A stretch of 64,000 bases of DNA from the NCBI RefSeq assembly GCF_004137685.1, contig NZ_QYBB01000001.1, positions 248,001 through 312,000 of the forward strand, given 5' to 3'. The notes beneath the pieces were generated by a model. The model was not told the DNA's origin, did not search any database, and saw only the letters and a program-made list of their open reading frames with translations. The position numbers and the translations under genes were made by a program. Numbering within the stretch: the stretch's first letter is position 1; every line of letters starts with the position of its first letter. Below, in pieces: positions 38,159 to 48,559 of the stretch. The stretch comes from Lichenibacterium minor. GTDB lineage: Bacteria > Pseudomonadota > Alphaproteobacteria > Rhizobiales > Beijerinckiaceae.

Positions 38159-38665
38159 ATGAGATCGACAGTGTTATGGATCGCCGCTGCGGGCCTGCTG
38201 GGCCTGATGACCTCGGCCGAGGCCGCGAACCTGCCGCCGCCCGCCGACAAGCCCATCCTGACCATCTCGGGCGACATCACCGAAAAGAACGTGGGAGACA
38301 CGGCCCAGTTCGACCGATCCATGCTCGAACACCTCGGCGTCGTGAAGATCGAGACCACGACACCCTGGTACAAGGGGACGGTGACGTTCGAAGGCGTTCC
38401 CATGGACAAGCTCATGGCCGAGGTCGGAGCCAAAGGTCAGAAGGTCGTCGCTTACGCCCTGAACGACTACACCACCGAGATCCCGATGGAGGATTTCGCC
38501 AAGCACCATGTCATCTTGGCGCTGAAACGCAATGGCGAATATATGTCTGTTCGCGACAAGGGCCCGCTTTTCGTGGTCTATCCCTACGACAGCGAACCCG
38601 AGCTGAAGAGCCAGATCTTCTACAGCCGCTCAGCTTGGCAGGTCGCCAAACTGGTCGTGAAGTAA
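38159..38665 (+). CDS. Secreted SUOX/molybdopterin-fold protein, PruR-like
   Basis: This 168-residue protein has a signal peptide (LWIAAAGLLGLMTSAEA, cleavage about residue 22). Its mature domain matches the oxidoreductase molybdopterin-binding fold: TTPWYKGTVTFEGVPMDKLM, YTTEIPMEDFAKHHVILALK, VRDKGPLFVVYPYDSEPEL and SRSAWQVAKLVVK. The mature protein has no cysteine, so it lacks the molybdenum-ligating Cys of sulfite oxidase or YedY and is unlikely to be such an enzyme. That fits the periplasmic pterin-binding PruR of Agrobacterium, which controls the c-di-GMP enzyme DcpA. Here the DcpA-like gene and two pterin genes lie directly across the divergent promoter. I choose ATG 38159 for its signal peptide. 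Confidence 0.82.
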   Translation: MRSTVLWIAAAGLLGLMTSAEAANLPPPADKPILTISGDITEKNVGDTAQFDRSMLEHLGVVKIETTTPWYKGTVTFEGVPMDKLMAEVGAKGQKVVAYALNDYTTEIPMEDFAKHHVILALKRNGEYMSVRDKGPLFVVYPYDSEPELKSQIFYSRSAWQVAKLVVK

Positions 38666-38747
38666 ACCACCGGTCGCAGCGATTGGTCGGCGGCGGGCGC
38701 GGAGCGGCGTCGCCGACCCCGGACCGGAACGGTGGGGGAATCTCGGG

Positions 38748-41564
38748 TCAGCGCGGCGCGACGCCGAGCGACGGCCGCGCCAGGAGGTTGGCGACGAGCG
38801 CGGTCCAGCCGGTCTGGTGCGAGGCGCCGAGGCCCTGGCCGGTGTCGCCGTGGAAATATTCGTGGAACGGCAGGTGGCCCTCGACGGCCCCGCCCCGCGC
38901 CGCCGCGGCGTCGACGGCGGGCCGCGCCCCGTCGGGGCCGGGCAGGAACAGCCGGCCGAGCCGCCGCGCCAGCTCGTCCGCTACCTCGCCGAGATCGAGC
39001 ATCGTCCCCGAGCCGACGGGGCATTCCACCCGGAAATCCGGGCCGTAATAGCTGTGGAATTGGCGCAACGCGTCGATCAGCAGGAAATTCAGCGGCATCC
39101 ACACGGGGCCGCGCCAGTTCGAATTGCCGCCGAAGAGCCCGCTCGTCGATTCGCCCGGCGTGTAGTCGACGGTGTAGCGCGCCCCGCCCCGCTCCAGAAC
39201 GAAGGGCGCCGCCGCATGGGCCTTGGACAGCGACCGCAGCCCGTGGCCTGACAGGAACTCGGTCTCGTCGAGGGCGCGGAGCAGCAGCTTCTTCAGCCGC
39301 GAGCCGCGCAGCAGCGATAGCAAGTGCCGCTCACCCTCGCCGCGCTCGTTCCAGCGCGACACCAGTGCGGCCAGCTCCGGCTTGAACTTCAGGAACCAGC
39401 GCAGCCGCCGGGTGAAGTCCGGCAGCTTGGCGAAGACGCTCTCGTCGAGCACCTCCACGGCGAAGATCGGGATCAGCCCCACCATGGAGCGCAGGCGCAG
39501 CGGCACGTGGTGCCCGTCCGGCTGGCGCAGCGTGTCGTAGAAGAAGCCGTCGCCGTCGTCCCACAGCGACACGCCGTCGGCGCCGATATGCGCCATGGCG
39601 CCCGCGATCGTCATGAAGTGCTCGAAGAACTTCGTCGCGATGTCCTCGTAGACGCGGTTGGACTGCGCGAGCTCCAGCGCGATGCGCATGAGGTTGAGCG
39701 CATACATGGCCATCCAGGCGGTGCCGTCCGCCTGGTCGATGATGCCGCCGTCCGGCACGGGCTCGGAGCGGTTGAAGGGCCCGATGTTGTCGAGGCCCAG
39801 GAAACCGCCCTGGAAGATGTTGCGGCCGCCGGCGTCCTTCTGGTTCACCCACCAGGTGAAGTTGAGCATCAGCTTGTGGAGGATGCGCTCCAGGAAGGCG
39901 ATGTCGGCGACGCCCGTGGCGGCGCGGTCGATCTCGTAGACCCGGAAGGCCGCCCAGGCGTGGACGGGCGGGTTCACGTCGCCGAAGTTCCACTCGTAGG
40001 CGGGGAGCTGCCCGTTGGGGTGCATGTACCAGGCGCGCAGCAGCAGGACGAGCTGGTCCTTGGCGAAGCCGGCGTCGACCGGCGCCATGGCGACGCAATG
40101 GAAGGCGAGGTCCCAGGCGGCGTACCAGGGATATTCCCACTTGTCCGGCATGAGGATCACGTCGGCGTTGGCGAGGTGTTCCCAATCGGCGTTGCGGCCG
40201 CGGCGGCGCGCAGCCGGCGGCGGGGGGTTGACGGGATCGCCGGCGAGCCACACCCCGACATCGAACAGGTACACCTGCTTCGACCACAGCAGGCCCGCCA
40301 CGGCCTGACGGTGCACCGCGCGGGCGTCCGGGTCCGCGATGCCGGCCTGCAGCGCCGCGAAGAACGCGTCCGCTTCCGCGCGGCGCAGGTCCAGCACCGC
40401 GTCGAAATCCGCGAAGGGATCGGCCGCGTCGTCGGCGGGGCGGAAGCGCAGGCGCAGGGACGCGTCCGCGCCCGCGGGCAGGTCGAGCGCCGCATGGGCG
40501 GCGGCCTTGCTGCCCGAGCGCGCCAGCGTGCCCTCGGCGCCATCGACCACGGCAGCGCCGATGCCGTCCTTGAACGGACCGGGCGCGGGCGTGCCGAAGA
40601 GCAGCGGGGCGTTGGTCTCGTTCTCGGTGAACAGCCAGGGCCAGGCGCCGTCGATCGACAGGCGGCGCGCCGGCATCTCGGGCCGCTCGGCCAGGACGGC
40701 GCCGGCCGACGCGGGCGCGATGACGGCGCGGCCCGCCGAGGCCGCCTCCATGCTGTGCCGTCCGCCGCTCGGCCGGGCGACGCCGTCCTCCGGGTCGGCC
40801 CAGGACCAGGTGTTGCGCGCCCACAGCGTCGGCAGGACATGGACCCGCGCCGCCGCCGCGGACGCGTTGCGCAGCGTCACCCGCATCAGGACGTCGTCCG
40901 GACCCGCCTTGGCGTATTCCACCGTCACGTCGACGTAGGCGCCGCCGTCGAGCACGCCCGTGTCGGGGAGCTCGTATTCGGGATCGTGGCGGCCGCGCCG
41001 GGCGTTCTCGGACAGGAGCTCCGCGTAGGGGAAGGCCGCCAGCGGGTAGCGGTACACGAAGCGGTTGTAGGAATGCGTCGGGGTCGCGTCGGCGTAGTGG
41101 TACACCTCCTTGACGTCCTCGCCGTGGTTGCCTTCCGCGTTGGCGAGGCCGAAGAGGCGCTCCTTCAGGATCGGGTCGCGGCCGTTCCACAGCGCGACGC
41201 CGAGGCACCAGCGCTGCTGGTCGTCGCAGAACCCGGCGAGCCCGTCCTCGCCCCAGCGATAGGCACGGGAGCGGGCGTGGTCGTGCGGGAAGGCGCCCCA
41301 GGCGTCGCCGTCGGCGCTGTAGTCCTCGCGCACCGTGCCCCACTGCCGCTCGCCGAGGTAGGGTCCCCAGCGGCGCCACGCGGCGCCGTCGGCGATCTCG
41401 CGCAGGCGGCGGCCCTCGGCGGTGTCGTGCACGGGGTGGGGACTGCTCAAGGCTGCGGCTCCGGACGGGGCGGGCGACGGGTCAAAAGGCCGGCTTTCAC
41501 GATCCGTGCCGCCGGCCGAGGGGCCTGGCCGGTCATCGGAGTGCCGCTGCGCCGCAGTGCTCAT
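38748..41564 (-). CDS. GH63-like glucosidase
   Basis: This protein of about 938 residues resembles bacterial MGH1/GH63-type glucosidases. Residues about 20-420 form the N-terminal beta-rich part ([40 protein letters not shown]). The (alpha/alpha)6 barrel follows: [60 protein letters not shown] and [20 protein letters not shown]. The first and last of these contain the conserved acidic residues of the family (WD near the start of the barrel, WRGPVW region near the end). Family members cleave alpha-glucosides. A run of 13 G lies 14-26 bases before the ATG. It is probably cytoplasmic, with no signal peptide seen. Confidence 0.86.
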   Translation of the reverse strand: MSTAAQRHSDDRPGPSAGGTDRESRPFDPSPAPSGAAALSSPHPVHDTAEGRRLREIADGAAWRRWGPYLGERQWGTVREDYSADGDAWGAFPHDHARSRAYRWGEDGLAGFCDDQQRWCLGVALWNGRDPILKERLFGLANAEGNHGEDVKEVYHYADATPTHSYNRFVYRYPLAAFPYAELLSENARRGRHDPEYELPDTGVLDGGAYVDVTVEYAKAGPDDVLMRVTLRNASAAAARVHVLPTLWARNTWSWADPEDGVARPSGGRHSMEAASAGRAVIAPASAGAVLAERPEMPARRLSIDGAWPWLFTENETNAPLLFGTPAPGPFKDGIGAAVVDGAEGTLARSGSKAAAHAALDLPAGADASLRLRFRPADDAADPFADFDAVLDLRRAEADAFFAALQAGIADPDARAVHRQAVAGLLWSKQVYLFDVGVWLAGDPVNPPPPAARRRGRNADWEHLANADVILMPDKWEYPWYAAWDLAFHCVAMAPVDAGFAKDQLVLLLRAWYMHPNGQLPAYEWNFGDVNPPVHAWAAFRVYEIDRAATGVADIAFLERILHKLMLNFTWWVNQKDAGGRNIFQGGFLGLDNIGPFNRSEPVPDGGIIDQADGTAWMAMYALNLMRIALELAQSNRVYEDIATKFFEHFMTIAGAMAHIGADGVSLWDDGDGFFYDTLRQPDGHHVPLRLRSMVGLIPIFAVEVLDESVFAKLPDFTRRLRWFLKFKPELAALVSRWNERGEGERHLLSLLRGSRLKKLLLRALDETEFLSGHGLRSLSKAHAAAPFVLERGGARYTVDYTPGESTSGLFGGNSNWRGPVWMPLNFLLIDALRQFHSYYGPDFRVECPVGSGTMLDLGEVADELARRLGRLFLPGPDGARPAVDAAAARGGAVEGHLPFHEYFHGDTGQGLGASHQTGWTALVANLLARPSLGVAPR

Positions 41565-41577
41565 CGCGCGGTCGGCA

Positions 41578-41590
41578 GGGGGGGGGGGGG
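41578..41590 (+). repeat. Run of 13 G upstream of the glucosidase gene
   Basis: A mononucleotide G13 tract (C13 on the coding strand) lies 14-26 bases before the glucosidase start, in its Shine-Dalgarno/leader region. Such tracts can change length by slippage. It can also be a sequencing artefact of homopolymers. Confidence 0.85.
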
Positions 41591-41761
41591 AGCGCGGCGA
41601 GCGCGCCCGAGCCCCGGTCGGGCGGGTCGGCGGACCGAGCGCCGAAGAGGGCTCGGCCCCCCGGGTCGCCGCGCGACGCCGCCCCGCTCCCTCGGCCGAA
41701 CAGGGTCTGAACCCCGCGCTCGGCTGCGCCGTTGACGCTTCATCCCACCAGGAGCGCCGCC

Positions 41762-42700
41762 ATGGACATCCTTCCCCCCAAGCACGAGACGGTGGAGCAC
41801 GGCGGCACGCGCCTGCACGTGGCCCGCCTGGAATCGCTGGAGCGGCCCGAGAACAGCGGCCGCGGCTCCGAGGACGGCCGCACGCTGCTGTTCCTCCACG
41901 GCTGGCCGGAGTTCTGGTGGACGTGGTCACCCGTGATGGAACGGCTCGCCGCGCGCGGCTACGACTGCGTGGCGCCCGACCTGCGCGGCTTCGGCGACAG
42001 CGACAAGCACCCGGCCGGCCGCTCCGCCGAAGTCGGCGCCGACGTCCACGCCGCCGACGCGCTGGCGGTGCTCGACGCGCTGAAGCTCGGCCGCGTCGGC
42101 GTGGTGAGCCACGACGTCGGCGCCTATGCGGCGCAGAGCCTCGCGCGGCTGGCGCCGGAGCGCCTGAGCGGGCTGTTCTTCTTCAACTGCCCGCATCCCG
42201 GCATCGGGCCGCGCGGGGCGGCGCCCGACATGCTGGGGGAAATCTGGTACCAGAGCTTCAACCAGCTCCCCTGGGCGGCCGAGATGGTCGGCGCCTCGCG
42301 CGAGTCGATCCGGACCTACATCGGCTCCATGCTGCGGCATTGGGCGGGCGGCAACCCGGCGGCCTTCGACGACGAGACCGTGGAACGCTTCGTCGACAAC
42401 TTCGCCAAGCCCGGCAACCTGCAGGGCGGCTTCAACTGGTACGTCAGCCAGGGCGCCGACCGGCTGAAGACGTTCAAGGGCCAGGCGCCGGAGAAGCCGC
42501 CGATCGCCGTGCCGACCTGCGTGCGCTGGGGCGACCGGGACCCGATCCTACAGGCCGCCTGGGGCGACACGCTCGGCCACACCTTCACGGACCTGGATTT
42601 CCAGCCCTTCGCCGGGCTCGGCCACTTCCCGCACCGCGAGGACCCCGACAGGTCGGTCGAGGAGATCGACCGCTTCTTCCGCGGTCGGCTGGGGATGTGA
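41762..42700 (+). CDS. Alpha/beta hydrolase, epoxide hydrolase-like
   Basis: This 312-residue enzyme has the haloalkane dehalogenase/epoxide hydrolase layout. The oxyanion motif LHGWPEFWW is at about 45-53, with nucleophile Asp118 in VVSHDVGAYAA in place of the usual Ser. The cap domain covers about 140-220, and a late acid (WGDRDPI) and catalytic His (GLGHFPHRED) follow. An Asp nucleophile with HGxP is typical of epoxide hydrolases; the Trp that marks dehalogenases after the nucleophile is absent. No signal peptide is seen. It follows the glucosidase divergently. The physiological substrate is unknown. Confidence 0.88.
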   Translation: MDILPPKHETVEHGGTRLHVARLESLERPENSGRGSEDGRTLLFLHGWPEFWWTWSPVMERLAARGYDCVAPDLRGFGDSDKHPAGRSAEVGADVHAADALAVLDALKLGRVGVVSHDVGAYAAQSLARLAPERLSGLFFFNCPHPGIGPRGAAPDMLGEIWYQSFNQLPWAAEMVGASRESIRTYIGSMLRHWAGGNPAAFDDETVERFVDNFAKPGNLQGGFNWYVSQGADRLKTFKGQAPEKPPIAVPTCVRWGDRDPILQAAWGDTLGHTFTDLDFQPFAGLGHFPHREDPDRSVEEIDRFFRGRLGM

Positions 42701-42707
42701 GGGTTCC

Positions 42708-43397
42708 TCAGCCGCAGGCGAGCCTGTCGCAGCGCTTCATGTCGGCCACCGCCTTCTGCAGCGCGTCGGGGCCGGGGTAGCCGAGGATCCCGATGTTGCC
42801 GAGCGAGAAGGACGGCGTCGCCTCGAAGCCGAGCGACTGGGCGAGTTCGGCCTGGCGCTTGATGACGGCGCCGACCTGCGGCAGGTCGGCGGCCGCCTCG
42901 ATGGCGCGGGCGTCGAGCCCCATCTCGCCCACCACCCCGAGCGACATCGGCCCGTCGATGGGTCCGCGCTTGGCATAGACGGCCCGGTGGAACGCGTAGG
43001 CCTGCGCGGGACCGGCGGTGCGCAGCACGGCCTGCTGCACCTTGGCGGCCTGAACCGAGCCGAGGCTCAGGATGGGGTTGTTGACCAGGCCGAGCTTCAG
43101 GCCCGGGTTCATGCGCAGCAGGCCGTCGAGGTCGGCTTCGGCCTTGCGGCAGAAGGGGCAGTTGTAGTCGAAATATTCGACCAGGATCACGTCGGGGTGA
43201 TTCGCCCCCGTCCACACCACGCCCGGCAGGCCCTCGACCGACAGGTCGGAGGGGAGGCGGTAGTTGTAGACCTGCTTGCCGTCGTCGGCCGTGAAGGGGA
43301 ACAGGCTGCCGGCCTGTGCGGCCACGGGGCGCGGCAGCGCCCCCGCCCCGATGAAAGCCAGCGCGCCCGCGATGGCGCCCCGTCGATCCGTCACCAT
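42708..43397 (-). CDS. DsbA-family thiol oxidoreductase
   Basis: This 229-residue protein has an N-terminal export signal with paired arginines (MVTDRRGAIAGALAFIGAGA, then AAQA), which could be Sec or Tat. The thioredoxin-like domain carries CPFC at residues 80-83 in VEYFDYNCPFCRKAEADL, the redox site, and a late cis-Pro region (EATPSFSLGNIGILGYPGPD) typical of DsbA/DsbC-like proteins. It should oxidise or reduce disulfides in the periplasm. It converges with the hydrolase gene (7-base gap) and is divergent from the transglycosylase gene. Confidence 0.92.
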   Translation of the reverse strand: MVTDRRGAIAGALAFIGAGALPRPVAAQAGSLFPFTADDGKQVYNYRLPSDLSVEGLPGVVWTGANHPDVILVEYFDYNCPFCRKAEADLDGLLRMNPGLKLGLVNNPILSLGSVQAAKVQQAVLRTAGPAQAYAFHRAVYAKRGPIDGPMSLGVVGEMGLDARAIEAAADLPQVGAVIKRQAELAQSLGFEATPSFSLGNIGILGYPGPDALQKAVADMKRCDRLACG

Positions 43398-43520
43398 CCC
43401 TGAACATCCCCGCGGCTTCGATGCCCGCGAAGCTAGCGCCGCATGGTGAACGCTCTGTCAACCATCCGGCCGCTAGGCTCGCGCGGGGGCCGAACAGTCG
43501 GCCGCGACCGGGGCTCCATC

Positions 43521-44588
43521 ATGGCCAAATCCGTCCGTCAGGCCGAGTCCGTCGATACGGCGAAGCGGCGGCATGCCGGGGGCGCCCTGGCGCTCCTGGC
43601 GTCCGCCCTGCCCGGCTTCGCCTTCGCGGCGGCGCCCGCCGCCGCGCAGGGCGAGGGCTTCGCGGCCTTCGTCGGGTCGCTGTGGCCCGAAGCCCACGCC
43701 CACGGCGTGTCGCGCGCGACCTTCGACGCCGCCTTCGCGGGGGTGACGCCGGACCCGGACGTGATCGAGAAGACCCGGACGCAGGCCGAATTCCACAAGA
43801 CGATCGGCCAGTACCTGGAAACCGCCGTGTCCGACAAGCGGATCGCGCTCGGCCAGGAGAAGTACGCCGCCAACGCCCACTGGCTCGCCAAGGCCGAGGA
43901 CCGCTTCGGCGTCGACCGCTACATCATCATGGGCGTGTGGGGGCTGGAAACGAAATACGGCACCTACATGGGCGACCATTACGTGGTCCGCGCGCTGGCC
44001 ACCCTGGCCCATGCGCGCTACCGCGGCACCTATTTCCGCACCGAGCTCGTCAAGGCGCTGGTGATCCTGCAGGAAGGCCACGTCGACCCCGCCCACATGA
44101 TCGGCTCCTGGGCCGGCGCCATGGGGCAGACGCAGTTCATGCCGTCGAACTTCAAGCCCTACGCGGTGGACTTCGAGGGCGACGGCCGCCGCGACATCTG
44201 GACCAGCGTGCCCGACGCCGTGGGGTCGACGGCCAACTTCCTGAAGAAGCACGGCTGGGTCGCGGGCGAAACCTGGGGCTACGAGGTGCACCTGCCCGAC
44301 GACGTGACGGCGCCCGCGGACCGTTTCGCCCCGTTCGGCGCCTGGGCGGCCCGCGGCGCCGTTCGGGCGGACGGGGGCGAGATGCCCCGCGGCGGCGTCG
44401 CGGCACTGCTCCGCCCGGCCGGGCCCGGCGGGCCGGCCTTCCTCGTCACGCCCAATTTCAAGGTCATCAAGAGCTACAACAACTCCACCTCCTACGCCCT
44501 CGGCGTCTGCCTTCTCGGCGACCGCATCGCCGGCTGGGGGCCTTTGAAAGCGCGCTGGCCCGGCGCTACCCTGGCGCAAACGCGGTGA
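43521..44588 (+). CDS. Membrane-linked lytic murein transglycosylase, MltB type
   Basis: This protein of about 355 residues has a signal region (LALLASALPGFAFAAAPAAA) after a charged N-terminus. It cleaves peptidoglycan glycan strands with formation of 1,6-anhydromuramic acid. Family motifs: GVDRYIIMGVWGLETKYGTY with the catalytic Glu in GLETKYG, then IGSWAGAMGQTQFMPSNFKP, VDFEGDGRRDIWTSVPDAVG and NNSTSYALGVCLLGDRIAG. The start at ATG 43521 is preferred over 43443, which would add a loose 26-residue extension. No lipobox Cys follows the signal, so it may be soluble in the periplasm. Its stop lies in the first copy of a 14-bp triplication that also holds the next start. Confidence 0.94.
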   Translation: MAKSVRQAESVDTAKRRHAGGALALLASALPGFAFAAAPAAAQGEGFAAFVGSLWPEAHAHGVSRATFDAAFAGVTPDPDVIEKTRTQAEFHKTIGQYLETAVSDKRIALGQEKYAANAHWLAKAEDRFGVDRYIIMGVWGLETKYGTYMGDHYVVRALATLAHARYRGTYFRTELVKALVILQEGHVDPAHMIGSWAGAMGQTQFMPSNFKPYAVDFEGDGRRDIWTSVPDAVGSTANFLKKHGWVAGETWGYEVHLPDDVTAPADRFAPFGAWAARGAVRADGGEMPRGGVAALLRPAGPGGPAFLVTPNFKVIKSYNNSTSYALGVCLLGDRIAGWGPLKARWPGATLAQTR

Positions 44589-44625
44589 ACCCACGACGGT
44601 GAACCCACGACGGTGATCCCATGAC
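44584..44625 (+). repeat. Three tandem 14-bp copies at the gene junction
   Basis: ggtgaacccacgac (44584-44597) is repeated exactly at 44598-44611 and with two changes (ggtgatcccatgac) at 44612-44625. Copy 1 contains the TGA stop of the transglycosylase gene, and copy 3 contains the ATG of the DUF459 gene. The third copy differs by the changes that create the start codon. Confidence 0.85.
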
Positions 44626-45688
44626 GACCTTCCCTGCCCGCGCCGCCCGGACGGCGCTGCTCGCCGCCGCGCTGCTCGGCGCGGGGACGCTCGCCGCCGG
44701 GGCGGAGCCCGCCGCGCCGCCCCGCCCCGCCGCCGCGGCGCGGCCGCAACCCGGCGCGAAGCCGGTCGTACTCGTCGTCGGCGACCGCTTCGCCACCGCG
44801 CTGGCCGACGGCCTCGAAGCCGACCCCGCCATCGCGGTGTCGCGGACCACGGGCGACGGGTTCGGCCTGACGAAACCGACCTTCGCCGACTCGCTGCCGA
44901 CGATCCGCGACCGCCTCGCCCGCGCCGACAAGCCCGCGCTCGCCGCCGTGATGGTGGGTGCCGACGACCGCGACGCCCTGTCGGACGGCGCCATCCGGTT
45001 CGAGCCCGGCTCGCCCGGCTGGGCCAAGCTCTACGGCGACCGCGTCGACCAGGTGTCGAAGCTGTTCCGCGACGCCGGCGTGCCGCTGGTCTGGGTGGGG
45101 CTGCCGGCGGTGCGCTCGGCGGAGCTGTCCGCCGACATCGTGCGGCAGAACGGGGTGATCCGCGACCGCGCCGCGAAGGACGGCGCCGCCTACGTGGACA
45201 GCTTCGACGGCTTCACCGACGCCGCCGGGCGCTACAGCCCGGTGGGGCCGGACGCCGACGGCGCGACCGCCAAGCTGCGCCGCGCCGACGGGCTCGGCTT
45301 CACCCGCGCCGGCGCCCGCAAGCTCGCGAGCTTCCTCGCCCCCGAAGTGGCGCGGCTGGGACGAGGCGCCGCCGCCGCGGGCGCCGCCGACGTGGCCAAC
45401 CTGACGATCGAGCGGGCACGCGGCTTCGACGCGGCGCTCGACGTCGACGTCAACGCGCAGATCCGCCGCGAAGCCGCGCGGGCCCAGGGAGCGGGCGCCC
45501 CACCGGTGCCGTTCGCCGCCCTCCCCCAGGGCCCGGCGGCCGGCCCCGTGCTGCCGTTGACGGCCGCGCCGGTGGCGCCGGACGGGCAGTTGGCCAGCCT
45601 CGTAGTGCCGGCCGGGGCGCCCGTCGGCGCCGAGCCCGGCCCGCCGCGGCCCGGCCGCGCCGACGACTTTTCGTGGCCCAAACCCTGA
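44621..45688 (+). CDS. DUF459 SGNH-like hydrolase, secreted
   Basis: This 355-residue protein begins with a signal peptide (MTTFPARAARTALLAAALLG, AGTLAAGA). The DUF459 domain (about 45-260) belongs to the SGNH hydrolase fold: KPVVLVVGDRFATALADGLE with a degenerate first block, MVGADDRDALSDGAIRFEPG, VWVGLPAVRSAELSADIV and DGLGFTRAGARKLASF as the last block. The nucleophile block normally reads GDS; here it reads VGDRFA, so hydrolase activity is doubtful. Similar proteins sit in envelope loci of Rhizobiales. It lies 32 bases after the transglycosylase, probably in one transcript. The long Pro/Ala-rich tail is disordered. Confidence 0.78.
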   Translation: MTTFPARAARTALLAAALLGAGTLAAGAEPAAPPRPAAAARPQPGAKPVVLVVGDRFATALADGLEADPAIAVSRTTGDGFGLTKPTFADSLPTIRDRLARADKPALAAVMVGADDRDALSDGAIRFEPGSPGWAKLYGDRVDQVSKLFRDAGVPLVWVGLPAVRSAELSADIVRQNGVIRDRAAKDGAAYVDSFDGFTDAAGRYSPVGPDADGATAKLRRADGLGFTRAGARKLASFLAPEVARLGRGAAAAGAADVANLTIERARGFDAALDVDVNAQIRREAARAQGAGAPPVPFAALPQGPAAGPVLPLTAAPVAPDGQLASLVVPAGAPVGAEPGPPRPGRADDFSWPKP

Positions 45689-45767
45689 GCGGTGCGGCGC
45701 GAAAGCGGGCTTGACGCCCCGGAACCGGGGTGGTAGCCCTGTCCCACTGATAGCAAGCGTGGCATCC

Positions 45768-45818
45768 ATGTCGACCCAGCTCATCGTAATTCTGGCGCCC
45801 GAAGCGGACCGAGACTAG
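45768..45818 (+). CDS. Leader peptide of the ilv operon
   Basis: A 17-codon frame (ATG CCxxx to TAG) encodes MSTQLIVILAPEADRD, which includes the branched-chain run Leu-Ile-Val-Ile-Leu. It lies before a hairpin and a terminator and just ahead of ilvI, the standard arrangement for transcription attenuation by branched-chain aminoacyl-tRNA supply. It is too short for usual gene finding. No other role is suggested by the sequence. Confidence 0.85.
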   Translation: MSTQLIVILAPEADRD

Positions 45819-45870
45819 CTCTCGGCTTCCGCTTTCGGCGCATTCCCAAGGCCCCTCGCGGGCCTTTTTT
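45799..45870 (+). promoter_or_regulatory. Attenuator controlling ilvI-ilvN
   Basis: A pause/antiterminator-type hairpin (ccgaagcgg... with ccgctttcgg, 45799-45838) begins inside the leader peptide and a classic terminator follows (aaggccc 45848-45854, gggcctt 45860-45866, then T's to 45870). In the attenuation model, ribosome stalling at the Leu-Ile-Val-Ile-Leu codons favours an alternative pairing and lets RNA polymerase reach ilvI. The pairings are read by eye. Confidence 0.8.
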
Positions 45871-45926
45871 GTTGCCCAGAATTCCGTCGACCCACGCCCC
45901 CCGAGCCTTCGAAACGGAGCCCACCC

Positions 45927-47702
<1,776 letters not shown>

Positions 47703-47713
47703 CGCGTCGAGCG

Positions 47714-47763
47714 GCCCCTCCCCTCCTCCAGGGGGGAGGTGGCGCGAAGCGCCGGATGGGTGG
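47714..47763 (+). repeat. REP-like element, copy 1
   Basis: The unit is a short ccctcctccaggggggagg hairpin, followed by ggcgcgaagcgccggatggg. It is an inverted relative of the element at 47919-47971. Confidence 0.55.
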
Positions 47764-47918
47764 TTCAGGGTATGGAGCGTCCCGCACCGGCCCCCATCGC
47801 GCCCGCGCCTTCCGGCGCGACAGGGCCGACGTCGAACGACGGCCCCGGGGCAGGCTGCGCGACCGCGGCCTCGGTGGGCACGAGTCCCTTCGCCCGCCAT
47901 CGGGTCGCCCCGCCCCGG

Positions 47919-47971
47919 CCCCTCATCCGGCCCTTCGGGCCGCCTTCTCCCCGCCGCGGGAGAAGCATCGA
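47919..47971 (-). repeat. REP-like element, copy 2 (inverted)
   Basis: ccctcatccggcccttcgg with gccgccttctccccgccgcg. Reverse-complemented, it has the same layout as copy 1: G-rich hairpin, gcg..gaag..gcc hairpin, then ggatg. Confidence 0.55.
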
Positions 47972-47991
47972 TCACCTCGAAAGACGACACC

Positions 47992-48555
47992 ATGAACGCC
48001 CTGACCCCAGCCCCCGCCTCGCCGCCGTCCCCCTATTCCTCCGCACTCGTCACCTCCAAGGCCGAGTCTCACACGCTGTCGGTGCTCGTCGACAACGAGC
48101 CCGGCGTGCTCGCCCGGGTGGTGGGCCTGTTCTCCGGCCGCGGCTACAACATCGAGAGCCTGACCGTCGCCGAGGTCGCCCATGCCGACCACCAGTCGCG
48201 CATCACCATCCTGACCTCCGGCACGCCCGAAGCCATCGAGCAGATCCGCCACCAGCTCGAGCGCCTCGTCCCGGTCCACCGCGTCACGGACCTCACCGCC
48301 CAGGGCAACTTCGTCGAGCGCGAGCTCGCCATGGTGAAGGTGCGGGGACGGGGCGAGAACCGCATGGAAGCGCTGCGGCTGTCGGAAGCTTTCCGCGGCC
48401 GCGTGGTCGACGCCACGACGGAGTCCTTCACCTTCGAGCTGACCGGCGCGCCGTCCAAGATCGACCATTTCGTCGAGCTGATGCGCCCCGTCGGCCTCGT
48501 CGAGGTGTCGCGCACCGGCGTGGCGGCGATTTCGCGCGGTCCGGACGGGATGTGA
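47992..48555 (+). CDS. ilvN: Acetolactate synthase small (regulatory) subunit
   Basis: This 187-residue regulatory subunit binds valine and activates the large subunit. The N-terminal ACT domain is at about 27-100 (HTLSVLVDNEPGVLARVVGL, FSGRGYNIESLTVAEVAH) and the C-terminal ACT-like domain follows (MVKVRGRGENRMEALRLSEA, FRGRVVDATTESFTFELTGA). The first ~25 residues are a Pro/Ser-rich extension. It is read after ilvI with a 289-base spacer that contains two inverted REP-like elements. Confidence 0.95.
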   Translation: MNALTPAPASPPSPYSSALVTSKAESHTLSVLVDNEPGVLARVVGLFSGRGYNIESLTVAEVAHADHQSRITILTSGTPEAIEQIRHQLERLVPVHRVTDLTAQGNFVERELAMVKVRGRGENRMEALRLSEAFRGRVVDATTESFTFELTGAPSKIDHFVELMRPVGLVEVSRTGVAAISRGPDGM

Positions 48556-48559
48556 TCCC

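Noticed and set aside
39324..41735. Plus-strand open frame opposite the glucosidase
   Set aside because: The glucosidase is supported by family motifs along its length; this frame is not.
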